Assembly: GCA_008360975.2 (NCBI GenBank)
Contig: CM039182.1
Coordinates: 91,967,405-92,031,404 of the forward strand
Reading direction: 5' to 3'
Length of the DNA: 64,000 nucleotides
From: Lichenostomus cassidix
Taxonomy: Eukaryota; Chordata; Aves; Passeriformes; Meliphagidae
Position numbers and translations under genes: made by a program. Position 1 is the stretch's first letter, and each line of letters begins with the position of its first letter. Below the pieces are notes generated by a model. It saw only the letters and a program-made list of their open reading frames with translations. It had not been told where the DNA came from and ran no database searches. Positions 15,101 through 27,100 of this stretch are shown piece by piece.

Positions 15101-18100
15101 ATCATCCCTGATTCTTTTGGCATTGCAGTTTGGCAAACCTTTGTCCTCAGGAGCCAAATTTGCATTTCAGACCATAGATTTCCCCAGATATACAAAGAAT
15201 CCCTTTTCCCAGATCAAATCTTGTCTTCTAACATGGAGACTAAACTGCCTCTCTGGAGATACACAGGCATTCTAAAAGAAGCCATGGGAATAGAAACCAG
15301 ACCTCCTGGCTCCCAGCCCTGGTCTGCATTGATACCTAGCTGCACTGGGGTATTGGAATCACAAATCTTTCTTGGGAAATTAAGGGGAAAGGAAAGGAGT
15401 TGGAGGAACCACCCACTGTCTACAAGCTTCAGCTCGCCTATTCCCCAACACCTGATCAGAGATTAAGCACTGGGGATGGAAACCTGAATGGAGCAGAATG
15501 AAAGCTATTTGCCACCAGCAAATGCTACCAGAAAGATTTCTGAGCTAGCTGTAATTTCTGGGCTTTTATTGTTTCCAAGCTCTGCCAGTTGGAAATAATT
15601 TCTGCAGCTGTCATTCCTCTCTCTTCACTGTCTTATAAATATGAAAAACAAAACACACAGTCTGTAACGGTACAGTTTCTCACATTGCTCTGAAGGGTCA
15701 CATTTCTAGGCACACACACATCACACATACATAACATGGCATTGCAAAATATGTGGGCAGCTCCTTGTTTGCTTGCATACTAAGCTGGTTTTTAGGTAAA
15801 AACACAGATTTTGTGCCAAGAAACAAGGCAGTCCCATCTGAAAACCATTTAGAAAATTGTGGTGATAGATGTCTGCTAGTGGAATGCAAATTATACCCTT
15901 GAGAAAGGCATCAGAAATGAGACTTTTTTCCCCTTCTTTTCTTGTTTTTAGATGTTTAGACATAATAAGTTTCTCTGAGATCCAGGTGACTGATGCTAAA
16001 CCTACACCAAATATTATGTTGTTGATTGCAGTATAAAAGCTATATTGTAATAAACCAGGCAGAGAATTGACACTTTCAGCCTCCCAGTCTTTCAGGGAAG
16101 CAGCAGGGAGCCAGCAATGCTTGCTAGGCTTTGCAGAGCAGAAAAGCCAGATACCTGCATGTCTTGGGTGCAAAAGGATTTGCTAGGAGGGAGGGAAGGA
16201 GGAAGTGAATGAGCTGGAGATCTGGCTGAGGCTGAAGATATCCTGAAGGAGGATGCACTTCACCTATATTTAAAGGGGTTAGGAGCTCAGCCTGCTTTGG
16301 TGTAGAGTCGAGCTCTTTCCTCATAAGAAATAGTTCAGCTCTAAGCAAAAATATTTGAAAAGCCTTCACAGCTGATGTCTAGTGCAAAGAACTGTTAGCA
16401 GCAGCGTGCACTAAATTCTCACAGGGATCTCTGATACACATTTTAAGAGGGCTTTTATGGCCCTACAGACTTTGACCCTAAAGGAGATTTTAGGCTGTTC
16501 TCTGATCTAAACAACATTAATTCTATCTTTCCTTACCATAGTATCAGTATATTCTTCCAGCTTTACTTCAGCAACCATCTTGTTATGCTGCAAAAAGAGA
16601 TCTCGCAGGAAATCCTGTAGTAAGAAAAGAGAGAAATTTTACTCTCTAGAGTAAATTCAAGAAGTAACAGAAAGAAATTAAATTCAAATTCAGCAGGGTT
16701 ACATGAATCTGGTTTTACATTCCTGGTTAGTACTAGTGTCTTTCATTTGACAAAGTTCAATTTTTTTTAGATGAAACTTTTTTTAATAAATTAGAAAATA
16801 ACCAAATTTCCCCTGGGTAGGTATAATGGAGTGAGTCCTAATTAACTCAAAAAAATAAGTGAAGATAACATAAGTCCTGCAATACTTATTAACTGATCTC
16901 AAATCAAAATATTTGCCATTCAGCAAAACACTTAAGCATCCTCTTACATCATTGCGGGACATAGGCTGAAGACACACACTAAGACTTCAGCATATGGTCT
17001 GCAGCCCAGGGATGGAATTTTTGTGCTTGCTGGCTCAAAGTGTTTGAGTTATGGTTTCTGAACAGGCTCTTGCCTCAATAGCCTGAGCTTTAACAAAAAA
17101 ATCAGTGTTCAGAAAATCTGCAGGTTCAGGATGAGATTGTGAAGAAATCCCATAGATAAAACACAATGGTTTTGGCTCTGTTTATCTGGCAGAGGTACAT
17201 GTGCAAAGCCAAGGTGAGGCAGCACTTGTGGGGCCCACTGGATGCCTTGGGGTCACCAAGACAACTGGGGTCATGGGACGAGGCTAGGGGGAAGCAGAAC
17301 ATCAAAGGCAATAGCAAACCATCCTCCCTCCTGCAGGGCCCTGAGACCATGCCAGAAGGCACCAGTCCTTCAACTCTCTATGAACAACCCAAAAATGCCA
17401 TTTGTCAACCACACAAAAAGGCAGCAAATGAGTAAAGCTGATGGAAGGGCTCCCATTGACATTAGTGAGCTGTAGGTCAAGCCCAAAGAGATTTGTTAGA
17501 ATAACTTACTTTGAGTTCACCAGCTGAAATAAATCCACTGCTGTCAGCATCGTAACTGCGCCAGATCTGAATGGGGATAGATGATTGATATGAGCACATA
17601 AATATTGCAGTTACTTATCTGCTTGGTGATATATTGTAAAGATTCAAAGCAGAACTTCCATAATTAGCAAGCTGTTGCATTATCCAACATATAATTAATT
17701 GTAGATGAAATAAAATAAACTTTTCACACAATAGCTCTTACTCATACTTGGATGCTGTACATGCTACATGCTGCTATTGCATGTTAAATGCAGACACTGT
17801 CTATAAAAGGAAGACAATACTAAGAAACTGCTTTGCATTTCTTACCTAATTTGTACATGCAACTTCTTTTATTGCCCTCAGTCAAGGCCAGACACAACTG
17901 GCCATTGATCTGCAGAAGCCCCAGCTTGTATGTGAAATAAAAGTAACCACATGCGGTCTTGGAAAAATTGAAATTCTCTGCTGGGATACTTAGGGGCAGA
18001 GATCAGAGGGAGATTGGACAAAGTTATACGGGCTTGTAGACCCAAGTTATGGAGGTTTCCTCTCCATGCTCTGACAGTCTAATCTTTCAAGACGAAATGG

Positions 18101-21100
18101 GGGTTAAAATATGCCTGGTCCACCCTCTTGGTCTATGCTGAGCTACAGGTGAGGAGCTGCAGGGGTGAATTTATGAGTGGGGAGGTTTTGTCTGTGGTGG
18201 CATGACTAATATGTGGCTGAGAGCATTTGTGAAGTGTAATGAGCTCTCTGGGTACCCTTGGTCCAGTCCTAGCTACCACACCTCTGTTTTGCTGGTGTAA
18301 ATAATGTAAAACCTTCTCTACCTGAACAGGTCAGAACGTGTTTTGGTTCCACAATACCATCTATTTCCCATGCTCTATTCTACAGAGGGCAGAAGGGTTG
18401 GTGTTGAAGAAGCTGCTGGTGTGCAACGGGGAGACAGCAATGTGGAGATACAGACCCGCATGAATTCCACACTGTTGTCCAAGGGAGCTTCCCGTCGGAA
18501 AAGCAGTAGGAAATTCTCATCATCCGGCAAGATCATATTTGCAAGCTGTATAAAAAACATTTAAAAAAACACCCACAACAAAAAACAAACCCACACCATG
18601 AAAGTAAAGAAAAGAAAAAACTTGGGTGGCTACTGAGCCAGTATGTGAAATATTAGTTTGGCATGTTTCTCCCTTGGAAATAAACTCCAGACCAAGAGAT
18701 CTGGCTAATGTAATACTCCATGAGTCACGTCCTCCACACCCAGGTTCTATCTTCCAGATCTCCTAAGTCTGCCATAGGTCCTAATCATAGAATGGTCTGA
18801 GTTGGAAGGGACCTTTAAAGGTCATCCAATCCAATCCCCCTACAATGGGCAGGCACATCTTCAAGTAGATCAGGTTGTTCAGAGCCCCATCCAACCTGAC
18901 ATTTGATGGGGCATCAACCAACCCTCTGGGCAACCCCTTCCAGTCCTTCACCACTCTCATTAAAAAAGTCTTCCTTGATCTACTCTTAACCTACCCTCTT
19001 TCAGTTTAAAACCATTACCCCTTGTCCTATTCCTACAGACCCTATAGAAAGTCTGTTCTATTTCTAATTCCTTCTATAAAAGAAATCCTAGGCCGTGATT
19101 GGACAGAGATACCTCCTGGATTTGCAAGCGTCCATCTGTGGTGACATCGTAGACAGACATGAATTGTTCCTTCATCCTCTGAACTTTTTCTTCTGTGATG
19201 GTGCTCTGCCATGGGAAAAACAAGTGCATGAATATTGCTGAGGGCACTAGAAGACCCTCTTGGAGAAAATCTCACCTCACTCACGGATAATCACCACGAT
19301 AATCACATCCTTACAATTAGGTGTAATGGTTTTAAAAGCCCAGAGACACACCATTGTGGATGAATTTTTGGAAATAATTCTTATGCATGTTTTTGTAGCA
19401 ACTAAGCTTTCAGTTGGGAGAGCAGTGTTTGGAGACCCCAAAATACTTCAGTGACATCTGCTTCTTTAGCTAACTGTTCCAATTATATCACTGGAGTTTG
19501 CCTTTGCTAAAGTATGTGTTACATCAGTTTCCACCTTGCTTGTTTTCACCTTGTGCTTTTCAGGAAGATATCCTTATCCTTGAATGACATCTCTGCAGTT
19601 CATTAGATCATCAGCCTTGAAAGGTATCAGTGGAACTAGTTTGTTGCTTATTATTGCCTGTCAGCTGGTTTAAGACCTGACACCAAGCCCTGTCAGCGTT
19701 CTTGGGTTAATAGCATAGAATTTCAAGCAATTGACATTCCCTTTGTATTTGCTCAACTCCATAATCGATTTATACATAGTGATGAGCTCTCTGGATTTGT
19801 CAGGTTATGTGTTTTGACAGGCATCGCTGTGACACGTAAAATACAGTGCTGAGGTTCAGCAGGCATAGTTTCCTCAGCAGAAACCATGGGGGTACCCATT
19901 CTGACTGGACTACACGAAATACAATTTCCTCACCCTGTGAGAAGGCTTCTGGCCATATGAGATTTGTGGCTGGGCTGGGAAGCTCACCTAGTTAATCTTG
20001 CCTAAGCAATTAAAAATTAAGTCCTCAGCAGCTACACTGAGCAGGTCCTGGCTTCTCTCCCAGTTGTGTGGCAGGGGAGGGAAGGAAGGGAGAAGGATAA
20101 CCCACACTGGTTTGTGGCATACCTTTGTAGCAATTTTTGCAAGACAATAAATTAACTTCTTCCCAACACCTGAATAAAAGTCCTTCAAAGTTTTTATCAT
20201 CTCTACAACCAGGTGGATTAAGGACTACAGCTATTCCTTCCTAGGTCTTCTAACACAGTTTCTCATTCTTCCAGCTTCTATTGTAGCTCCATTAGGTTGT
20301 GCACTCCCTTTTTTATTACTGTGACACAAGACCATGAGTAAGTGTTCCAAATTTACTGATCCATGCAGTGTAGCCCTTGGGGTGCACCCTTGCTGTGTAA
20401 CACCAAGGGCTGGCAGTTCCCAGTTTGGGATGAGACATTCAGCAGTGATCCCACAGGGATGCACCCAAGGTGTCAGCCTCAGGAGGGGGTCGGAGTGGGT
20501 CCCAGAGCATGGCTGCAGGACTCTCCTTTCCCATGGTGGTGTCCAGAAAGCACTGTGGGCTCAGGTATTGTGGGCACAGCACATCACTGAACATACACAT
20601 TTGGTTTTCTTTCCCCTTTACATTATAACTCACCCTCATGCTATTTAAATTGCCTTCTGACAGCACCTTGACACCTTGAGACACCTCCCAGGAGGTAGGC
20701 AAGCCTATCAGTTGCCAAATTCTATAGGCTTGCAAAGTACTCTGAAATTATCCTCCTCCGTGCCCAGTAGGCTGAGTTATTTCCAAAATTATAATCTTAG
20801 TTGATACTTGAAAAGTGTGCAGTGCATTTCAAACTAGTCATTTGTTAAAATGCTCAGCTTGGGGTCAGCTATTAACCACCACTTCATGGAGCTTTCTGTG
20901 GCAGGGACACTGTTATCTGCATAAAAATCGGACAGCCCCCTTTTTTTATAAACTGATTTAAATTATGGGACACATCAAGTAAATGCCTGGAATACTTACA
21001 ATATTTACAGAGCTCCAAAAGATTTTAGTCCCAGGGGTTTCACTACAGTGGATTTTTTCAATTTGGACCATATTACTCTCTTCATAAATATTCTATTTAT

Positions 21101-24100
21101 GAAACACAACTGGTAATAGTTCTAGCAAAACCCAGCCCTTATTCACAAAGAATAAAAGACACTGCACAAACTGGCTTTCCCAAGATGTATGTTCAAGACA
21201 AAATTATTTGTATATTACAAATTTTTATACTAAGAATGATACACTTTGTGTATCATTTGAAACCATTAGGCTTCAAAGGGGACCTTTCTATTTACCAAAA
21301 CAATCTCAGAAGACTTAAAAAAAATAACAAACAGATATCAAATAAGACATATTCCAAGCAGAAACTAAGGCTGGGAGACCTGGTTTCCAAGATCAACCTA
21401 CTGGTGGTGCAAACCAGTAGCTTGCTCTGATTGCCTTTCTATTTTAAAAACATTTAAAAGGCTGGAAAACCCCCATAGTCTACATGCTCTATTCCCCGTG
21501 TCCAAGCAAGGACATGATCTTCAGACTCACCTCACCCCACCTGCAAGGAGGCTGGGGAAGCACAAGAAGGTGGGAGGGGACACAGCCAGGACAGCTGACC
21601 CAAAATGACCCAAAAGATACACCATAGTATATGGTGTGGTCCTCAGCATAAAGGGCTGGGAGAAAAAGGAGGAGAGGAAGATGTTTGGAGTGTGGTGTTT
21701 GTCTTCCCAAGTCAGAATGATGGAGCCTTTCTTTCCTGGAGAAGACTGAACACCCACCTGTCCATGGGAAGTGGTAAATCCATTCTTTGTTTTGCCTGAG
21801 CATTTGCCCTTGGGTTTTGCTTTACCTATTCAAACATCTTTATCTCAATCCATGAGTTTTTCACTTTACTCCTCTGATTCCCTCTCCTATTCCATCAGGG
21901 AATGGGTGAGTGAGTGAGTGGCTGCATGGGGCTGAGCTGCCTGCTGGGTTAAAGCATGACATAACAAATTGCAGCATACAAAAATGTGCCTCTTGTCTCA
22001 TAAGACAGAGCGGGGGGAAATGGCTTTCCAGCAAATAAATGCAGCTGAGCACATCTTTCTTCATCATAGAATGCTGTTTTGATTATGTTGCCTGTCTCAA
22101 GCAACAGATCCTTAACCACTTTTAAAGGTTTGCAAAGCTTTCCCTTTCGTGAGAGTTTAAGTGAATGCTGTTGCACCCTTTCCAGTCACTGTCTGTACAG
22201 AGAAGCCTTTCTTGTAATTCCTTGTTTTCCCTGGTGCATGCACCTCCCTGAGTTTGTGGATGCTGTGTGGTTTCCAAGGGCTGCTGCATGTTCTCACTGT
22301 CCAGCCAGGACAGAAATCCTTACTACTTACCATGAGGAGAAGGCCATATAATTTTTATTATCATAAAAGAACACAGTTTAAAATATCGCCATGACTTTGT
22401 TCACATATTTTTCAGAGTTAACAAGTAAATTTCTTGCTATGGATGTTCTTCCACAGAGTTTTACAAAGAAAAGCTTCTGTGCTTCATGTTGCCGTAACAA
22501 ATGAATTTTCTGCTTTTTCCTTTCCATGTCCAGTCTCCGTCTCCCCTTTTGTGAAAACCCTTTAGAAGTATTTAGCATCACAAAGGTAATCTGGTTTTTA
22601 ATAGTGTTTGTAATCACAGAAAGGGCATGATCACATAGTTTTAAAATTTCTACAGCATTTAATTTCCTTGTCATGGCTGGTTATGATTGTTTGGAAACCT
22701 GGCTGTAATCTATCTTCTTTGTTAATCCATTCCTTTTATATTGTTGCACACTTTGCCTCATGCTGACTAATTAAATTTTTGCTCCTTAAGGGTTTTGTGT
22801 GCTTGGCAGTAGTTTGCCTCGATGAAAACACAACTGTGAGACATTTGGTTTGGGGGGCAAAAAGTGAATGTATAGAGCACTGCAGAGCCTTTCCTACTTG
22901 ATGAAATGGGATGTCTCATTTAATTCCTGCAGGTCAAGACAATCCTGTAATAAGTTGATCTGTTTTTCCTTCCTGACATGATTTTAGAAGCAAGCCACCA
23001 TATTGATTTGGGTATAAAAAAAGATGAAACGACTTTTAAGTGACTATTATACCCTGTTTCTTAAAAAAACCCAGAGAATTTTCTGAAAATGCTGGCTCAA
23101 GCACATGTGTCTTCTAATGTTTCAGCCAAATATGATAGAAAGGCCAAGGGTCCCACAGATATTGAGTTCCTACAAGATCTATGAAAATAAATTTTGTCTG
23201 CCAAGAAAGAGAGTTGGAAAACAAAATCAACAACTATCACCATGCCAAAAGCCACACAGTACAGCTATGAGGCCAACAAGGACCAGATGAGAGGCATCAG
23301 TGATGTACACTATGACTTTAGAAGAACCTTTCATTTTTGGGCCAAACATTTCTTCATTATAAAAACTAATCTCATTAATGAAATGACCTTATTTTCCTCA
23401 TGCAGTTGTATGCTGGATTGCCTGCATATTTGTGGGATATCACTTTACACCTTCAAGGCTAATTTCTCCTTTGGGCCAATCTTTCTCAACTTCACTACTA
23501 TCACTTGAGAATTTGGCCCTGTATTTGGTTAGGATTTTTGGTCAGGATTTACTGTACTCCTGCATACTACAATAGATGAGCACATATCCTGTCATCCCAC
23601 GTTGCATTTTTGGTTTCTTTTTTGAGTCTCATCAGCGCAAATATGCTGATTTTTTTCCCTAGTAGACACCAGCATCCAACAAAGGCTACTGCATCTTTCC
23701 TTGTGCCATCATGATTTTGTGGTTAGGCTTTGGACAGGTTCTTTGTTCTGTCCTTTCTGCTAGACTAAAGGTTGCTTGATGTGCATTTGGGAGATGAAAG
23801 AAAATTGTGTATTTTTTACCATGGGCATGTTGAGTTTGCATTAAGAAATACCTAAAGGCACTTCCATGCCTTAATGTGAAAGAACAGGAATAGGAACTGG
23901 CCAGGCTAATCAAGGCTGATGAAAGCCACACCTAAAGAAATTACTCTATTTGGCAATAATCAGAATGATAGAATGGTTTGGGTTGAAAAGAATGTCAAAG
24001 ATCATCCAGTTCCAACACCTTCTCCTAGACCAGGTTGCTCAGAACCTTATCCAACCTGGCTTTGAACACTTCCAGGGATGGGGCATCTACAGCTTCTTCG

Positions 24101-27100
24101 GGTAACCTGTTCCAAGTGCCTCTCCACCCTGACAGTAAAGAATTCTTTCCCTATTCACTAAAGTAGAATATTTAAATAGCCAGGATTGCCTGCGGGTTAG
24201 AATTCTGAAATAGTCTGGATATGGACACAAGCTGACTGCTTTCTGCTAGGGGTCTTCTTGCTCTTGACCTGCTGGTCACCAGCGACCTTAGGTCTCTTAG
24301 GGTGGTAAAGCACAGGGGAAGTCTGCTTTGGATGGCTTTGAGGCTGGCTGATATTTTGGCTGTCAAACTTTTTTTGACTAGCTGTTGCATTCCTGACCAT
24401 ACTAAATGATACACATTATTGAGATAGACAATGCAGTGTGCAAGGCAAAGATGAAGTGCAAGAGTAGCTGGAAGGTGCTTCTATTCCTTGGAAATAAAGA
24501 GCAAAGACAAATCCTTAATGGCTGCTCAGAGTGAACTCCAGAGATTAACTTCAGTCCCTTCCAGTCATGACTATCCATGTGGTTTTCAGGCAAGAGGGAT
24601 TATAACAAGGTTAGTACCTGTCTTGTCTGATCAAATTTATACTTCAACCATTTTTGTGGTCTCCTAAACACTTACAGTTAGGTGAAGGCAACCATCCTTT
24701 ATCTGAAAGTCTTCTATCAAATTTGAGTATAATTTAAGCAAAGTGAAATACCTTTCTGAGATAGCCCAATGGCAATGTGCATTTCTCTCCATGTCTGCCC
24801 AGACGTCATTGGTTTTATGGAAACCTTCCATAATCTAACCCCCAAATTTACATCTTTTCTCTATAAAACTCATACCTAATTATGATGAGACTACATAGAG
24901 CTTCATGAGCACTATTAAAAAAGAGCAAGCAAGGAGATCTTAAATGGTCTTGAAACAGAAAGAAAGAAGGACAGGAATATAAGAAACAAATGCAAGGACT
25001 GTAGTTCCTGTTCTAATAAAATTACTTCTTTGTAATGCTGAAAGAAAGATGCTGAAAGAAACTGTCCTTTCTGCTGAACTTTCACCTCAGTACAAAAACT
25101 TTCAGAAAATGCATGGGAAGGGGTGCCATAAAGTAGAATGAAAGAGAAGAAGAGAGCCGAGGAAGCTCACAGCAGCCATGCAGTAGCAGGTTGGAAGCTG
25201 GAGGCTCAAATGGTTAGAGAGAAGTCACAAGAGTGATAAGAGAAACAGGTGGATAATGCCAGCAGCTCAAAAATTTAATGCTTGTGTGAAGATGAATTAC
25301 ACTCACCTGGAAACTGAAGGCATTTTCTTAGGGATAGAATAGAATAGAATAGAATAGAATAGAATATTCCATTTGGAAGGGACCTACAATAATCATCTAG
25401 TCCACTGTCAGACCACTTTGGGGCTGACCAAAAGTTAAAACGTTGTTAAATGCATTGTCCAAATGCCTATAGCAATCACCCACTGCTGGAGGAGAAGGGA
25501 CAGGAAGCAGCATCTGGGATTTTGTTGGTTTACTACAAGTCTACCTTCGTTGCAGTTTTCCCTTCCCCCGCACAACTGTTGATGGTTCAATAAAAGACAA
25601 TGAATGGGCCTCCATCACTGGATGCCATTTCAAGATTTTTTCCTTGCTCAGAGATGTCAGGAAGCACTGTGTCTCTCAGCTTCCCAACAGGCTCATTTTT
25701 GCATTGTTTTCCCAGCTGCTCCCCCCCCCGGCATTTAGTGTCAGCTGGGGATGCTGCAGAGCTGGGAAGAAAAACAGAGCTGAAGGACCACAGTGGTCAT
25801 TAAGAAAAATAACAGCTAAGAAAGTGAAGGCTGAAAAAATATAATTATGAAGCCATTCTCTATTCAAGCAGAGACAGCTTCCAGTGCTGATAACATTATT
25901 TATCACTTGTGTAGCACTTCAGACACAGTCACTAATTAATCCTTGTGACACATCTGCAAGTTATGCCAGTCTTGCATATTGCTGTCTCCCCCTTTTACTG
26001 TGCAAGGAAACAGAGATGTTAAGAACCTAAAGGAGTAAAGGTAAATACAAGTGGTACAGCAGAGAAATGCTCAGTCCCAGCTCCCTGCTTCTATCACAGA
26101 AGACACTTCCTTTCTGTAGGATGGTAAAACCAATGCAGAGGGGACTCTTTACCCCTCCTGCTGTAATCACAAGCCTGTACAATATAAATTGTGTGAAAAA
26201 GAGAAAAACGCCTCAATGTTGTTAGAAAAATTCATTGTACAAAGGTGGTAGAGACCTTTGTTTAATCTGGGGCTACAAGTGATCCTCATACCAGGGGAGG
26301 GGGCAGAGGACTGCTCTCAGCCTTCCAAGACAAAGCCTCCCTTGAGTTTTCTGCCACAAAGACAGCCTGCTCTGCCTGATACCTGTCCTGTAGTTTTGTT
26401 CCTAATACTACCAGAGTGGAAATATTGCCAAAAATAGGCAAGAGAACGCGAGGGAAAAATCCAAAAGCTCTTGAGAGCCTATCCAAGCACCCTGAAAGCT
26501 AGTGAGCATTGTCTTCCAGAATTAGCATATTTCTTCTATTTAATAGGAGGAGAGAGATATGGTTCTTTCTCCATTCAACTTGTGGTAAGATATTTCTTTT
26601 AATGGCAAAACTTAGATAGCAGAAGCAAAGGAGATGCAAACTGCATCAGGGTGCTGAGTTAAGCTGGAGTCATCCAAGCAGGGACTTCAAACAAGCAATA
26701 AAATTGTTATTGAGTTCTTAAAGCAGGAAGTTCATTACTAGAACACCCTCATTTTGCAAGTTCTGTGTGCTGAAAACTGACACAATGTAGTGGAGTTCAC
26801 ATGGATATCAGCAAGACCACAAAAACTGCTGTAACACACTGGGTTTGCACCCCAGCTGGTATGAAGCTGTCCCAGAACCTCATGTGAGGGATTCACAAGG
26901 ACACCTATGGGCTAGAGTGGGGCTTGGAATTTCTCTTGACCTCTCATCCTTAGGAAGCTGCCTGCAGCATGAGATCCCTGCTTAACCCTCAGTTTTATCA
27001 CCATCTGCAGGTCACTCCAGAGAGCCCCACGTGGAGGTCCCTTGCTGGAAGTACCCACTGCAGCACTGAGCTCTGCAGCCTCATTTTAGGAGTCTCCTTC

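Noticed and set aside
19113..19192. Shorter version of SCGN exon 3 using the downstream CAG
   Set aside because: It leaves the exon out of phase with exon 2 and shortens the EF1-EF2 spacing compared with human; the acceptor at 19206 fits both.
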